A stretch of DNA of 64,000 nucleotides. It comes from Silene conica (taxonomy: Eukaryota; Streptophyta; Magnoliopsida; Caryophyllales; Caryophyllaceae). The stretch is taken from assembly GCA_029255685.2 (NCBI GenBank), contig CM055313.2:45402079-45466078 (forward strand), given 5' to 3'. Below, piece after piece: positions 1 to 11,208 of the stretch; position 1 is the stretch's first letter; each line of letters starts with the position of its first letter. The position numbers were made by a program, and so were the translations under genes. Under the pieces are notes generated by a model. That model was not told the DNA's origin. It made no database searches and saw only the letters and a program-made list of their open reading frames with translations.

Positions 1-20
1 GTAGTAGTGGAAGTAGTCAT
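1..20 (-). CDS. E1 gag, first codons only (cut by window edge)
   Basis: An ATG on the minus strand at 20-18 opens a short frame that runs off the window. It lies about 2.45 kb from the primer binding site. In element D the distance between the same site and the gag ATG is almost the same (17163 to 19616), which is the main support. Only six codons are visible, so neither product nor integrity can be judged. Confidence 0.4.
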
Positions 21-2459
21 GATTGATATTGATTCGAAGACTACAAAATTTTAAACATATGAAGTAATTAAATACTAATCGTTTTTATGTTCATTTTTAA
101 CTTGTAAACATATTTATCAAGCTATTGCATCTATAAAATGACCTCTATCCAATTTTATAAATGATTCCAAGACCCAAACCCATACTACCGAAATCGTGAA
201 CCACTGGAACTCCGACCCAATAATATGGTTTGGTGGGTTAAAATAAACCGGTTCTACCATAGAACTCTTGGTCGATGACAAATCATTATTTATTCATCTT
301 AGCCCGGAACACATTGACCACTGGTCCTCTACACTTCCGTTGAGTACAAACCAAATTTCAATTGCATCGAGATGCGATCCGCCCACTGGACTGAATCCAC
401 CTCATTGCCCCACTTATCCTACGTAATGGGGTTCCTACTGCCCACTGGACTAGCACCACCCCACGAAATAGAAGCTCATGGGTTCTACTATTTGGTAAGG
501 CTAATTCTCAATTGTTTTGTTTAATATAGAGGTCTTGTCAATTTATTATCTATCTCCTTTAAGCGAATTAAATCGGTAAACTCGATAATTATAATTGACA
601 TGGTCGTTTATAACGATCTAAACTAATATGCATGTTTATGGCGATTTGGCTTTGCATGCAAACATATTAAAATGAAAAAATAAAAGCAATAAAGCAATAA
701 AATAATACAACTACTACAAATTCGGAAACCAACTCCATGGTCCCTTGAACTTTATTGGCACGCCATCCAAGAAAACACCGTCTTGTCGGAACTCCTTTCC
801 GTATGGCACCGTCTTTTGGATCTCCGGAATTACAATAAAATAATACAACTACTCTATTGTAAAAATGAAAATTCAAATTTAAATTACAAACCCGTGATAC
901 GAGATCACATAAATTACAACCGAATCAATATTCCCTTTCATTACGGGTAATATTGATTAAAACTAAGGCCTAAGAAAAATTACATAATTCCAAATTATAT
1001 AAATAACATTCAAAATATGACATTCATATTAAATAAAATGCAATAATAAAATATGTATGCACATGCTCAATTTTTAATGCCAAATCGCCTTATTGGAGCA
1101 AATATCTTATATTTGTTTACGGTTTTTACGGATATGCGCGATTTTAACTATTAAAATCATCAAAATTACATAAATCTAATTTATGTCCAAATTAATCATC
1201 CTAACTTACTTTAGGGATCAATGTTTAGTCTCTACTAATATTTGATCATGATCTAACTTGATTTTGCATTATTGTTAATAAATTACTTGTATTTTCGGGA
1301 AAAATAAACAAAATATGGCCAAATGAGTCAATAAAATTCGAAATTTAAAATTCAAAAATCTTAAACTTTCTGGAAATTTTCTAAAAATTCATAAATTAAT
1401 AAAATGGTCTTATGCAAATATTTATGGTTTATTTCTTAAATAAATCGTATAAAACCGTTTTTATGGTTAAAAATCCGATTTAAATTATAAAAACTTGCAA
1501 TAATTTGCCTTAAATTTTTAGTCATCCTAAAATGTATATTAGAACCTTAAAATGACCAAAAAATTACAGACCATGCTCGAAATTTTATTTTTATGACTCA
1601 TAAATTACGATTATTAACTAATTAACTCATAAAAATTAATAATCATAAAAACAGAAACCTTTTGATATCCAACTTTTAGATCTGATGTTCCTATTATATA
1701 AGACATCCATGGGTAAAATTTTATGCTATAATATTAAGATTAACTATTTTTAACACAATAAGTCATTATTTAGCCGATTTTAACTATTAAAATCACAAAA
1801 CATGCATCACTTGAGAAGAAATTCCCAAAAATTACATACATTCTATAAATATTGCATGTGACATTGTGTTAAATTTTTATTGCAAAATTCCAACTATAAC
1901 TATTAAAGTCGAATTTGAGTCACTATTAATACGATTTTTACTATAAAAATCATTAATCATGCAAAATAAGTCCAATAATTTCGAAAATTCATACAGGAAC
2001 TTTATATATTGCATGTGACTTCTCATTAAATTTTTAAGGTCAAATTCGAAATATAACCTTCTATACCCATTTTTAACTCATATTATGACTATTTATCTCA
2101 TAAAATTCATAATCCATGCATATTAACTCCATTTCTTACGAAAAATCATATACAATATATTAAATATGCATGTGAGAACATATCAAAAAAATCTCGGCCA
2201 GAAACTATTTTTAGCTATTTTTCCCATTAATTGTTGTTTAAAACCGATTTAAACTACAAAAAAAATACAAATAAATATAAAAATGAACAATAAAAATCCA
2301 TAAAATTATTTTTATGTCCTAAAACCATTTTAGAATCAGAAATTTTAACATGCAAAATTATTTTGTGATTTATCATAATAAATACAAAAATGTCGAGATT
2401 AATATGTTAATCCGTTTAACATAAAACATGAATCCGATCATGCATGCAACAACCGTAAT
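21..2459 (-). other. E1 5' leader, AT-rich, non-coding
   Basis: This is 2.4 kb between the primer binding site and gag. It shares ordered blocks with the D leader (17164-19604) and, more distantly, with that of F. A frame at 876-667 shares residues with the matching frame in D (see findings). Short palindromes of the GATTTTAA/TTAAAATC type recur, for example near 1140 and 1780. I see no host gene here. Confidence 0.75.
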
Positions 2460-2471
2460 GCTCTGATACCA
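2460..2471 (-). promoter_or_regulatory. E1 primer binding site (initiator Met-tRNA type)
   Basis: The minus strand reads TGGTATCAGAGC two bases inside the LTR end. This is the standard plant retrotransposon site complementary to the 3' end of initiator tRNA-Met. It fixes element orientation and the LTR border at 2474. Confidence 0.93.
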
Positions 2472-2473
2472 CT

Positions 2474-3755
2474 TGTTGGAAACTAGGTTCCTTATTTTAT
2501 ACTCAAAACTAATGTGAGTTTTGTTTCTTTAAGTTTAGTCATAAAAACTTAAATAGATCTTATGCATGCATGATGATATCATAAGATGTGATAGTCCTTA
2601 CATTGGTTTTAGAAGGTTTATACTCAATAATCACCTATTATATGAGTCTTCAAACCACCGAAATACCCTTAAACGATCTAAGAAAAATTGTCTCCAAAAG
2701 GTACGTATCAAGGACCCAATCTCAAACTAACACTATTTTTGTTACTAGAAAAATAGAATTAGTATACTAGAATTAATAATAATAATATTACTCTTATAAT
2801 ATTATTAATATGGAAATAATTTATTACTTAGAAAAACTATTTTTACTAAGGAATTAATGGGAATGATGTTTGTAGTGTAAGATGGGAGTAAGCATCCACA
2901 TAACCATTAGTGTGAGTATGTAGTATAGAGTAGTATTTAAAGGACAAAATTGAGCTTGCTTGCTCTTCATTTTGGCCGGCCATCACAAGCCATCTATGGC
3001 CTATGCATGCCTTACTATCTCTTACATAAAGCATGTAAGATGCCTTACATTCTTTTTGTGTAAGATGCACACAATCTAGCTTGTACATTCAAACACACAA
3101 CCCTCACACATGCACATCATTACACGGCTGAAATGGGGTTATTTTAGACCCCATTTTATCTTTGTCAATTGTGTTAATTTGTAACATGTCACACATGTCC
3201 CATAACACATGACCCAATTTGTTAATTATGCAATTTTAACTATCAAAATCCATAATTTATAAATTTATTACATTTAAATAATTATACTATCAATTCGAAA
3301 TTATTTATTATATAAAATGTAATATCATAATTTTAATTACAACTCTTTGTAATTTTATGATCAACCGTGTTCATTCTCAATTTAATCGTTTCCCAAACGA
3401 ATAAATAAAAACCGAGTAATAAAACGATTTTATTACTTTGACTATTATTATTATAATCCCATTATAAAATATTCGTCATATAAAATTATTTCCAAAATTT
3501 CCAGTTATTAATTAATTTGTATCTAATACAATATTAATTAATTATTCCATTGAGACGGAATTCCCTAAAGATATGACCTTAAGGGATCAACTGATCACCA
3601 CCATCATATGACGATAATGTCAAACTCTAGACAGCCAATCATTATCGGTAAATGTTGATCAGTCGACTTTAAAAGAGTAACACTCCCAGTTGTGTTTCAT
3701 TCAAATGAGTTTTAATTACGTCAACACACAATTGTCGAGGACACTTCCTCCAACA
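2474..3755 (-). repeat. E1 5' LTR
   Basis: The LTR is 1282 bp with TG...CA ends and an imperfect terminal inverted repeat (TGTTGG and CCAACA). The terminal part near 3550-3755 resembles the D LTRs and the F LTR, including the stretch around the paired GATCA/TGATC motifs. The base run after 3755 is A1 gag. The first bases after it (TGTCG) probably correspond to the target duplication, with one substitution relative to other A copies. Confidence 0.9.
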
Positions 3756-5603
3756 TGTCGTTCAAGACGGACCCTTTGCTTGTGAGAGGTGTGGTGGAGA
3801 GGGGCATGTCAAAATTTTGTACCTCATCTAATGAGACATGTGCCGCCTTTCAGCATTATAGAGGGAACAACTTTTATGACCCAAATAACAATAATGTCCA
3901 TCCCAACATGAGGTGGACAAGCCAGAATGTTCTCAACCCACAACACCTACAACCTCAGCAAAATCCCACATATATCCCTCCACATAAGCAAGGTTTCCAA
4001 AAACCACCCTTCAACCCTCAACCACCTTCTAACCCACCACCCAATACAGATGCTCTTATCCAAAATCTCATTGGGTTGGTTCAGAAGGAATCTCAGGCAA
4101 GGGAAGCAAGGATGAAGATGTTAGAGTCTCAGATTGCTCAAATCGCGAGCAAGAACGATTCCAGGGCTCCGGGTCAACTTCCGACCAAGACAGACCAAAA
4201 GAAGGAGACTTTAAACATCATATCCCTGAGAAGTTGAGCTAAGGTGGGAAGTGGGAAAGCCGGCGAGAAGCAAAAAGGGAAACAGCCGAAGCCGATTAAC
4301 AGCGAGGAAGGTCGACCGACCCAGGAGCCAGGTCGACCGACCTCTGAGCAGATTCCGGAAAATCCCGCTGTACAGGAAACAGGTCGATCGACCGAGGAAG
4401 AGGGTCGACCGACCCCCGATGCGGAACAGGAGGCTGCCTTTCGACCCGAATTGCCAAACAACTTAAGGGATTTCATTTTTCGGGGTGATAAGACCCCTAG
4501 GTTTTTTAGGAGGGCTGCAAATACTGAATCTTCCGCCCCTCCTTTTCCGGAGAGACTCATACCTACAAAGGAACAGGTATATTTTGATAAATTTAAAGAC
4601 GTATATCGTTCATTGAATGTTCAAGTTCCGTTCTTATAATTAGTTCAACAGGTTCCTTCATATCTTAAATTTTGTGAGACAACTTTTGTCACGAAAGCGT
4701 TCTTTAGATAAAGTTGAGTTAGTTGCCCTAACTGAGGAGTCCTCCAGCTTCCTATCACATGTCATTGCCCCTCATAAGCTGGAGGATCCTGGAAGTTTTT
4801 CTGTCCCCTGCAATATAGGAACCTTCCCTGTCAAAAAGGCCCTATGCGACCTAGGAGCTAGTGTCAGTGTTATGCCCCTTAGCGTAGCCTTAAAACTTGG
4901 AATGACCAATTTTGCTGTAACTAGTATGACTGTCCAGATGGCCGACCGTACATCTATGGAACCCATAGGGGTGTTGGAAAACATCCCTGTGCGTATAGAC
5001 AGGTTTTTCTTCCCTGTAGATTTTGTAGTTTTGGACATCCCTGAGGATGCCCATATACCTATAATACTAGGTAGACCTTTCCTTCACACTGCGGGAGCCA
5101 TCATAGATGTAGGTACTGGAACCTTAACTTTCAAAGTAGGGAAGCATTCTATTATTTATGGATTATCTTATAGGAAAAAGGATGCTATGACCCCTATTAC
5201 TTGTAATGCAATTACTTCTGAAAGGAAGTATAAGGTCATCACTACTTCTCCTGCTTTATTACCTACTCCTATACCTGTTTCTACACCTCCGCCCCAGATT
5301 GGGAGCAATATGGAGGACACTTCTATTTTGACTAATGCAGGAACTGGTTTGGGGAAACCCATAACTAAAGAGGTCGTGGTACAAAGGGGAGGACTGGGAT
5401 TCCTAAGCTACAGGGAAGATGAGGATCCAGATGCTGTGGATAAAGAGGACAAGAAAAAGAGAAGACAAGCTCAAGAGAGGAGTTCGTCGCATATGCTTTG
5501 CGACGGAGAGGAGACGTGTCTTGCTATTCGAAGCAACACGGTGGAGACTACAGCACATCGCCAAAAGCCGTGGTCTGAGATCATCCGCATCTTTAGCGGA
5601 TAG
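3756..5603 (+). pseudogene. A1 gag (C-terminal half) and aspartic protease, inactivated
   Basis: The frame opens at the end of gag, where the knuckle region has lost its second half compared with A2, and runs through a proline- and asparagine-rich linker. GRPT-type repeats at 4310-4342 and 4382-4414 follow, then a conserved stretch ending in a DFIFRGDKTP-like motif, and a retropepsin-type domain with CDLGAS near 4847 and ILGRPF near 5065. Breaks are a TGA at 4235-4237 where A2 has Gly, a TAA at 4637-4639 where A2 has Glu, and a one-base shift near 4670. The 4674-5603 part is an open protease frame. The DLGAS form in place of DTGAS is usual for Athila-type proteases. Confidence 0.85.
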
Positions 5604-7623
5604 TTGTTTGAATTTCAGCTCTTTAAGACAATTTTTTTTTCGTTGAGACATTTAAGTTTGTTGGCTTTTAGTTTTAGAACTTTTTCCGTTGTGCTTGCGT
5701 AGTTAAGACTTCGGACTTGTTTCCGGCATCGCGCGCACTTGCTGGGCGCATCTATAAATACTTTTTCAGGATTAACGAAGAAACGAAGCCCGCTGTGCAG
5801 CAGAGGGGTCGACCGACCAGAAATATGGGTCGGTCGACCTGGTCCCTGCAATTCTGGAATTCCTGCAGTCCGCAGGAAGGTCGGTCGACCCAAAACATAG
5901 GTCGGTCGACCTACCCATCCGCCACAGCCTGTTCGCTTCTTCCTCGGAAATCGTGCACCATTTTGGGTACTTGAGTGGCACTGCTGGCCACCAAAAAACC
6001 TCCCAGCTTACGCTGGTTTGGGGAGGTTTTTCTCATACGCTTAAATAATCTAGTGAGTTCATTCTAGTTTTCCTTAGTTTTTATTTTAATTGCATCTTCC
6101 TTTTTATTTTCTTTTCTGAAACCTTTACTTAGGCTCATGCACAATGGGGACATTGTGCGGGTTGGTTTAGGGAATGGTTTCGTGTCACATGCATTACATT
6201 TTGTCACACGTCTATTGCATTTACGTATTGCATCGTTCTTTTCTTTGTTTTTCTTGCATATACAAAAGAAAATAAAAAAAAATAGAAAAATTTCAAAATT
6301 TTCAAAAAATGCACGTTTATTTTAGCATATAGGTCGAGCCGGAACGAGAGTATTTCAAGGATGATTTTGCTATCTTACATGTTTATGCCTTTACCTTGCC
6401 TTGTCAACTTGTTTTAGTATAAGAGTCTTTTGCATATCTACGAGTTTTTGTTAATTTGTATATCTTGAGACTTGACTTATACCTTGGCAACCTACTATAC
6501 ATTCTAAGTTTTAGAGCCTTATTCCTAGTTTCATTCTTAAACCAGTTGTCTAGGATGTGAGTAGTACTCCCCTTGGAACATGTTACATCAATATGCATAA
6601 AAATGAACTTGAATTGCTATTTATTTGTTTTACTATCTCGTTTTCTGAGTCTTGATGCGTGCATTTGGGATCCCTTTTCTCTATTTTTCCCATAAGCCTT
6701 ACATAGCCAAATTTGCCTTTTTATCCCCCCATAACTACATTCAATACTTAGCCTACCCTTCCAAGCTAGTCTCTGTGGTCTTTGGTTTAATCTTGAGGTA
6801 TCTGGGTTTGTATGCTATCTTGAGCAAAAAGAGAAAAGAAGGAAACAAAGCAAGAAAAAAGAAAAAGAACAGAAAATTTCAGAAAAAAGAAAGAAAGAAA
6901 AGAAAAACGGAAAAAGTCAAAACGTACAGGAAATAGGTCGACCGACCACCTCCATAGGTCGGCCGACCACCTGTCAGCATCAGAGTTTCAAAATACGCTC
7001 TGAAATCCTTTTCTTTAATATGTTATCACTCCCGTACTTCATTAAAAATATTTGGGAGTCCTTTCTTGTATTTAAATGTGAGAGTTGTGCTACAAAAGAG
7101 CACTTTCTTAATGTCAAAAAGTCGTGAAATATGTTATTGGGAACCGGTTTTACTAGCTTGGCTACTAACCCCACAAATCCAAAAACATCATAACCACTTT
7201 TTACCCTTCACCTCACATATCCTTCATTGCCTCAATTGCATCTATCCGAGCTACTTGATGAGTGTGTTTATACATAGTTGTAGAATTCTTGTTCATGTTA
7301 GATTGCAGGCATGTTTTCATGGGTCGCAGTTAGGTGAGTGTCTAAAAAATTTACTTCTTTCTATCTTTTACATATACTCACCCTTTGCTTCATGAGTGTC
7401 TCGAGCGTACCGCGAGAGTCCATGGTGTAAAGTCTCTATAACCTCTAGGTTTGCAAGTTTGACGACACCATAACTCGTTTGCATGATTTAAATGCTTTCT
7501 CATTTTGTACTTGGCATTGGTTAGGCTTACTTGTAAATTTCGCTCTGAGGTTGAAATCGTTCCAGTAGTTAAGATCGAGTCTAATTCTTGCTTGAAGGCA
7601 AGCAAGGTTTGGTTTGGGGAATT
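5604..7623 (+). other. A1 3' non-coding region (replaces pol)
   Basis: This 2-kb region has no coding frame but is collinear with the same region of A2 and A3. Landmarks are paired GGTCGACCGACC-type boxes (5807-5839, 5879-5911, 6936-6968), a stable hairpin with T-run (about 5995-6031), a perfect hairpin GCACAATG/CATTGTGC (6139-6158) followed by a purine tract, and hairpin 7587-7606 followed by the polypurine tract at the LTR border. Confidence 0.75.
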
Positions 7624-9185
7624 TGATGCGTGCCTATTTTATGATGTTTTACATCTATTTTTACACGCATTTGGTCGCTCATTTACTATGTTTTAGCCCT
7701 TATTTCCCAACAATTGTCTACTTTCGTATTTTTATGCACTTTTGCAGATTTATGCGGAAAAGGGACAATTTTACACCAAGCTTATGCCCTCGAGATTTTG
7801 CATAACTAAGGAACGAAGGAAAGTCAACTGGAATCATTAATCAAGTACCAAAAGTCAAACCCAGACGAATCGAAGCAATCTTACACGGGAACGGGTCGAC
7901 CGATCTACTACTTGGGTCGGCCGACCAGATCTCTGTTTTGGAAAGCCCATAATTTCCCTGAAGCCCGTAAAGAGGTCGACCGACCCACATAGTAGGTCGA
8001 CCGACCTCAGCGCAGACCCAGAAGTTTCCGCAAAGCCCATTAAAGTGTTTAGGTCATTAGGAAACTCTTTATTTCCGCCTATTTAAGCTAAATTACGTGA
8101 TTAGGGTTAGGCATTCAGTTCTTAATCTAGGAATATACCATCATCAAGTTCCTGATTCTAGTTTTCATCTTTAGTTTGTAATCTTTCAATAATTCTCAAC
8201 ACTTTTAATTTGTTCTTCAATCTTTCAACATTCATCAATAAAGTTTGTTCCTTTTCTGCCTTAATCCTATTTCCGGTAATTACTCTCTCAATTTAAGTTT
8301 TATTATTGTTCTTATAATTACTTGTATTCGGTTAAGATAGAATCCCAAGCTTTATTATAGATTGCATGTTTAGATTATCATTCATTATGTTTTCCATGTT
8401 TATTCCCATTTTCATTGTTGTTTTAGTTATTATGAGTAGCTAAATTCGTATGTTAGGATGTAGGGGATGAATATGCGTAGGTAGTATAAGTGCTGAGACC
8501 GACCTGTAGCAGGGCCGTGGTCGGCCGACCTATATAATGGGTCGGTCGACCGAGGCTGTGATCGGCCGACTTGGCTAGCTGGTTGGTCGACCCACTCGCG
8601 TTCGTATTCTGTTTCGTTTTAATTCGTATACCATAATAACCTACAATGAGACTGAAAGGAGACTTGTAGGATGTTAGTAATAACCTACCCAAGATTGAGA
8701 GATACGGGAAGGGCATTGGTTTACACCTTAAGACGGCTAGGTTACTATAGACTGAAAGGTATGTGACCTAGAATTTAGGAATCACCCTTATTGTTGACAC
8801 CCAATAATTGTGAGACCTAGGTACTAATAGCATTGGCCGAAAGGAGCTATTAGGTACCATAGACCGAAAGGATATCTTACACCCCTTACGCGACTGCAAT
8901 GCATGTTGACCTTAGGATTTATATTACCTTAGCTATTTATTACCCAAACATCCTAGCATCTCTTTTAATATAGTTTTATTCTCAGCTTTAATTACTTGTT
9001 TATTTTAATCTTTGCCTTAGACTTAGTAAACAACCAATCAAACCCCCAAAATTGCTACATTAAACATTAACACCAAATAATAAACATTCCCTACCTCCTT
9101 GTGGTTCGACCCTGACTTTCACTATCTATAGTTAAAGTTTAGGAATTATAAATTTTATCTTTGGTACGCTCAACGACGGGCATCA
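7624..9185 (+). repeat. A1 3' LTR
   Basis: The LTR is 1562 bp, TG...CA, with the same ends as the A2 LTR (start TGATGCGTG, end GGGCATCA). It carries boxes of the 33-bp module at 7894-7926, 7974-8006 and four in a row at 8519-8592. A TATTTAA-like motif near 8080 occupies the place of the better TATATAA in A2. Flanking bases ACGGG at 9186 are 5S spacer. Confidence 0.92.
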
Positions 9186-9275
9186 ACGGGATAATGAGAG
9201 GACTACGGGAACTCAATTTATGTTGAACATAGACGAAAATGGGGTAATATAAGCAAATTTGTGATGAAAGTGTAT

Positions 9276-9393
9276 GGGTGCGATCATACTAGCAATAATG
9301 CACCGGATCCCATCAGGACCCCGCAGTTAAGCGTGCTTGGGCGAGAGTAGTACTAGGATGGGTGACCTCCTGTTAAGGCCTCTTGTTACACCC
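9276..9393 (+). rRNA. 5S rRNA copy 1, degenerate
   Basis: About 118 bases colinear with plant 5S rRNA, including an intact A-box and C-box region of the internal promoter (AAGCGTGCTTGG and TACTAGGATGGGTGACC). Changes cluster at the ends, for example in the terminal stem (TTACACCC instead of TTGCACCC) and in the bases before it. Probably a pseudogene. Confidence 0.88.
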
Positions 9394-9645
9394 TTTTTTG
9401 TGTAAATTTCGTTTTTCCATTGGTTTTTTTCATATTTTCCTGTTATTAACAAATAAAATGCGTATATCACGTCGAAATAATAAATTGGAAATAAAAATCG
9501 TCCCAATCGGACACTCCGTGAGCAAGTTACGGCCTTTCAAAGACACGGAGGCGTGACGGGATAATAAGAGGACTACCGGAACTCAGTGTATGTAGAACAG
9601 AGCCGAAAATGGGGTAATATAAGCAAATTTGTGATGAAAGTGTAT

Positions 9646-9763
9646 GGGTGCGATCATATTAGCACTAATGCACCGGATCCCATCAGGACTCCGCAGTGAT
9701 GCGTGCTTGGGCGAGAGTAGTACTAGGATGGGTGACCTCCTGGAAAGGCCTCGTGTTGCACCC
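9646..9763 (+). rRNA. 5S rRNA copy 2, degenerate
   Basis: Full length, with substitutions in the A-box flank (CAGTGATGCG instead of CAGTTAAGCG) and in the 5' part. The C-box is intact and a T-rich stop follows. The spacer upstream has the TAATATAAGC motif. Confidence 0.88.
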
Positions 9764-10016
9764 TCTTTTTTTCTAAATTTCGTTTTTCCATTGGTGTTTT
9801 TCATATTTTCATGTTATTAACGAATAAAATGCGTATATCACGTCGAAATAATAAATTTTAAAAAAAAATCGTCCCAATCGAACATTCCGGGAGCAAATTA
9901 CGGCCTATCGAAGACACAGAGGCTTGACGGGATAATGAGAGGACTACCGGAACTCATTTTATGTTGAACAGAGTCGAAAATTGGGTAATATAAGCAAATT
10001 TGCAATGAATGTGTAC

Positions 10017-10130
10017 GGGTGCGATCATACCAACATTAACAGGATCCCATCAGAACTCCGCAGTCAAGCGTCCTTGGGCGAGAGTAGTACTAGGATGGGT
10101 GACCTCCTGGGAAGGACTCGTGTTGCACCC
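10017..10130 (+). rRNA. 5S rRNA copy 3, with internal deletion
   Basis: It lacks about six bases of the TGCACC segment before GGATCC and has a substitution in the A-box (GTCCTTGG). It shares ACCAACATTA, CAGTCAAG and GGACTCGTG with copy 5, marking it as the second dimer type. A T-run follows. Confidence 0.87.
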
Positions 10131-10385
10131 CTTTTTTTTCTAAATTTCATTTTTCCTTTTGTTTTTTTTCTTATTTTCGTGTTATTAACAAATAAAATGC
10201 GTATATCACGTCGAAATAATAAATTTGAAAAAAAAAATCGTCCCAATCGGACATTCTGGGAGCAAGTTACGGCCTGTCAAAGACACGGAGGCGTGACTGG
10301 ATAATGAGAGGACTGCTTGAACTCAGCTTATGTTGAACAGAGCCGAAAATGGGGTAATATAAGCAAATTTGGGATGAAAGTGTAT

Positions 10386-10503
10386 GGGTGCGATCATACC
10401 AGCACTAATGCACCGGATCCCATCAGAAATCCACAGTTAAGCGTGCTTGGGCGAGAGTAGTACTAGGATGGGTGACCTCTTGGGAAGGCCTCGTGTTGCA
10501 CCC
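10386..10503 (+). rRNA. 5S rRNA copy 4, degenerate
   Basis: Full length. It carries CAGAAATCCAC instead of CAGAACTCCGC, a variant shared with copy 6 only. A-box and C-box are otherwise intact, and a T-run follows after one A. Confidence 0.88.
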
Positions 10504-10761
10504 ATTTTTTTTTCTAAATTTCGTTTTTCCTTGGGTTTCTTTTTCTTATTTTCGTGCTATTAACGAATAAAATGCGGATATCACGTCGAAATAATAAATT
10601 TGACAAAAAAAAATCGTCCTAATCGGACACTCCGGGAGCAATTTACGGCCTATCGAAGACACAGAGGCGTGACGAGATAATGAGAGGACTACCGGAACTC
10701 AGTTTATCTTGAACAGAGCCGAAAATGGGGTAATATGAGTAAATTTGTGATGAAAGTGTAT

Positions 10762-10903
10762 GGGTGCGATCATACCAACATTAATGCACACGATCCCATC
10801 AGAACTCCGCAGTCAAGAGTGCTTGGGCGAGAGTAGTACTAGGATGGGTGACCTCCTGGGAAGGACTCGTGACGGGATAATGAGAGGACTCGTGTTGCAC
10901 CCC
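10762..10903 (+). rRNA. 5S rRNA copy 5, with 23-bp internal insertion
   Basis: Same type as copy 3 (ACCAACATTA, CAGTCAAG). Near its 3' end, 10871-10893 inserts 23 bases that match the spacer motif GACGGGATAATGAGAGG plus a repeated GGACTCGT. The terminal stem could no longer form in the normal register, so the transcript would not be functional. Confidence 0.87.
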
Positions 10904-11159
10904 TTTTTTTTTCTAAATTTCGTTTTTCCTTTTGTTTTTTTTCTTATTTTCGTGTTATTAACAAATAAAATGCGTATATCACGTCGAAATAATAAACTTG
11001 AAAAAAAAAAATCGTCCCAATCGGACATTCCGGGAGCAAGTTACGGCCTATCAAAGACACGGAGGCGTGACGGGATATTGAGAGGACTGCCGGAACTCAG
11101 CTTATGTTGAACAGAGCCGAAAATGAGGTAATATAAGCAAATTTGTGATGAAAGTGTAT

Positions 11160-11208
11160 GGGTGCGATCATACCAGCACTAATGCACCGGATCCCATCAG
11201 AAATCCAC
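11160..11208 (+). rRNA. 5S rRNA copy 6, truncated by insertion of B1
   Basis: The first 49 bases are of the copy-4 type (CAGAAATCCAC). They stop at the TG of the B1 LTR, before the internal promoter. The remaining 70 bases should lie beyond the far end of B1, outside this window. The expected target duplication would be TCCAC. Confidence 0.88.

Larger units (their letters stand above)
1..3755 (-). mobile_element. E1: Ty1/copia-type LTR retrotransposon, 5' end only (rest lies left of window)
   Basis: Read on the minus strand this is a 5' LTR (3755-2474), a Met-tRNA type primer binding site (2471-2460), a long AT-rich leader and the first codons of gag at 20-1. The LTR ends are TGTTGG and CCAACA. 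The element sits in the gag of A1: sequence matching the A2 gag just before its zinc knuckle resumes directly at 3756. Leader length, blocks near 165-285 and 740-815, and LTR ends match element D, so E1 and D belong to one Copia lineage. Protease to integrase and the other LTR lie outside the window. Confidence 0.88.
3756..9185 (+). mobile_element. A1: Athila-like Gypsy element (gag-protease only), decayed, 5' part interrupted by E1
   Basis: It contains the 3' half of gag, protease, a 2-kb non-coding 3' region and the 3' LTR. The gag start and 5' LTR are not in the window, being on the far side of E1. Order and sequence follow the complete copy A2. No reverse transcriptase or integrase is present between protease and LTR, as in A2 and A3. 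The 3' LTR ends directly in 5S spacer sequence at 9186. Confidence 0.88.
9186..11208 (+). repeat. Remnant 5S rDNA tandem array (host locus)
   Basis: Six 5S gene copies start at 9276, 9646, 10017, 10386, 10762 and 11160, giving spacings of 370, 371, 369, 376 and 398 bp. Each is preceded by a TAATATAAGC motif about 25-30 bases upstream of the first gene base, the place where plant 5S genes carry a TATA-like element, and is followed by a T-run (Pol III stop). Diagnostic differences alternate between copies, so the array is organised as a dimer. It is bounded by A1 on the left and B1 on the right. Confidence 0.92.

Noticed and set aside
2588..2770. 60-codon frame in the E1 LTR
   Set aside because: It lies inside an LTR, lacks motifs, and has no counterpart in the D LTR.
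3755..4237. ATG at 3755 as the start of an independent gene
   Set aside because: The A of this ATG is the last base of the E1 LTR; the frame is the interrupted gag of A1.
9276..11208. 5S text as part of a Cassandra-type retrotransposon
   Set aside because: Gene copies recur at about 370 bp with spacer and T-runs, as in genomic 5S arrays; no LTR borders surround single copies.
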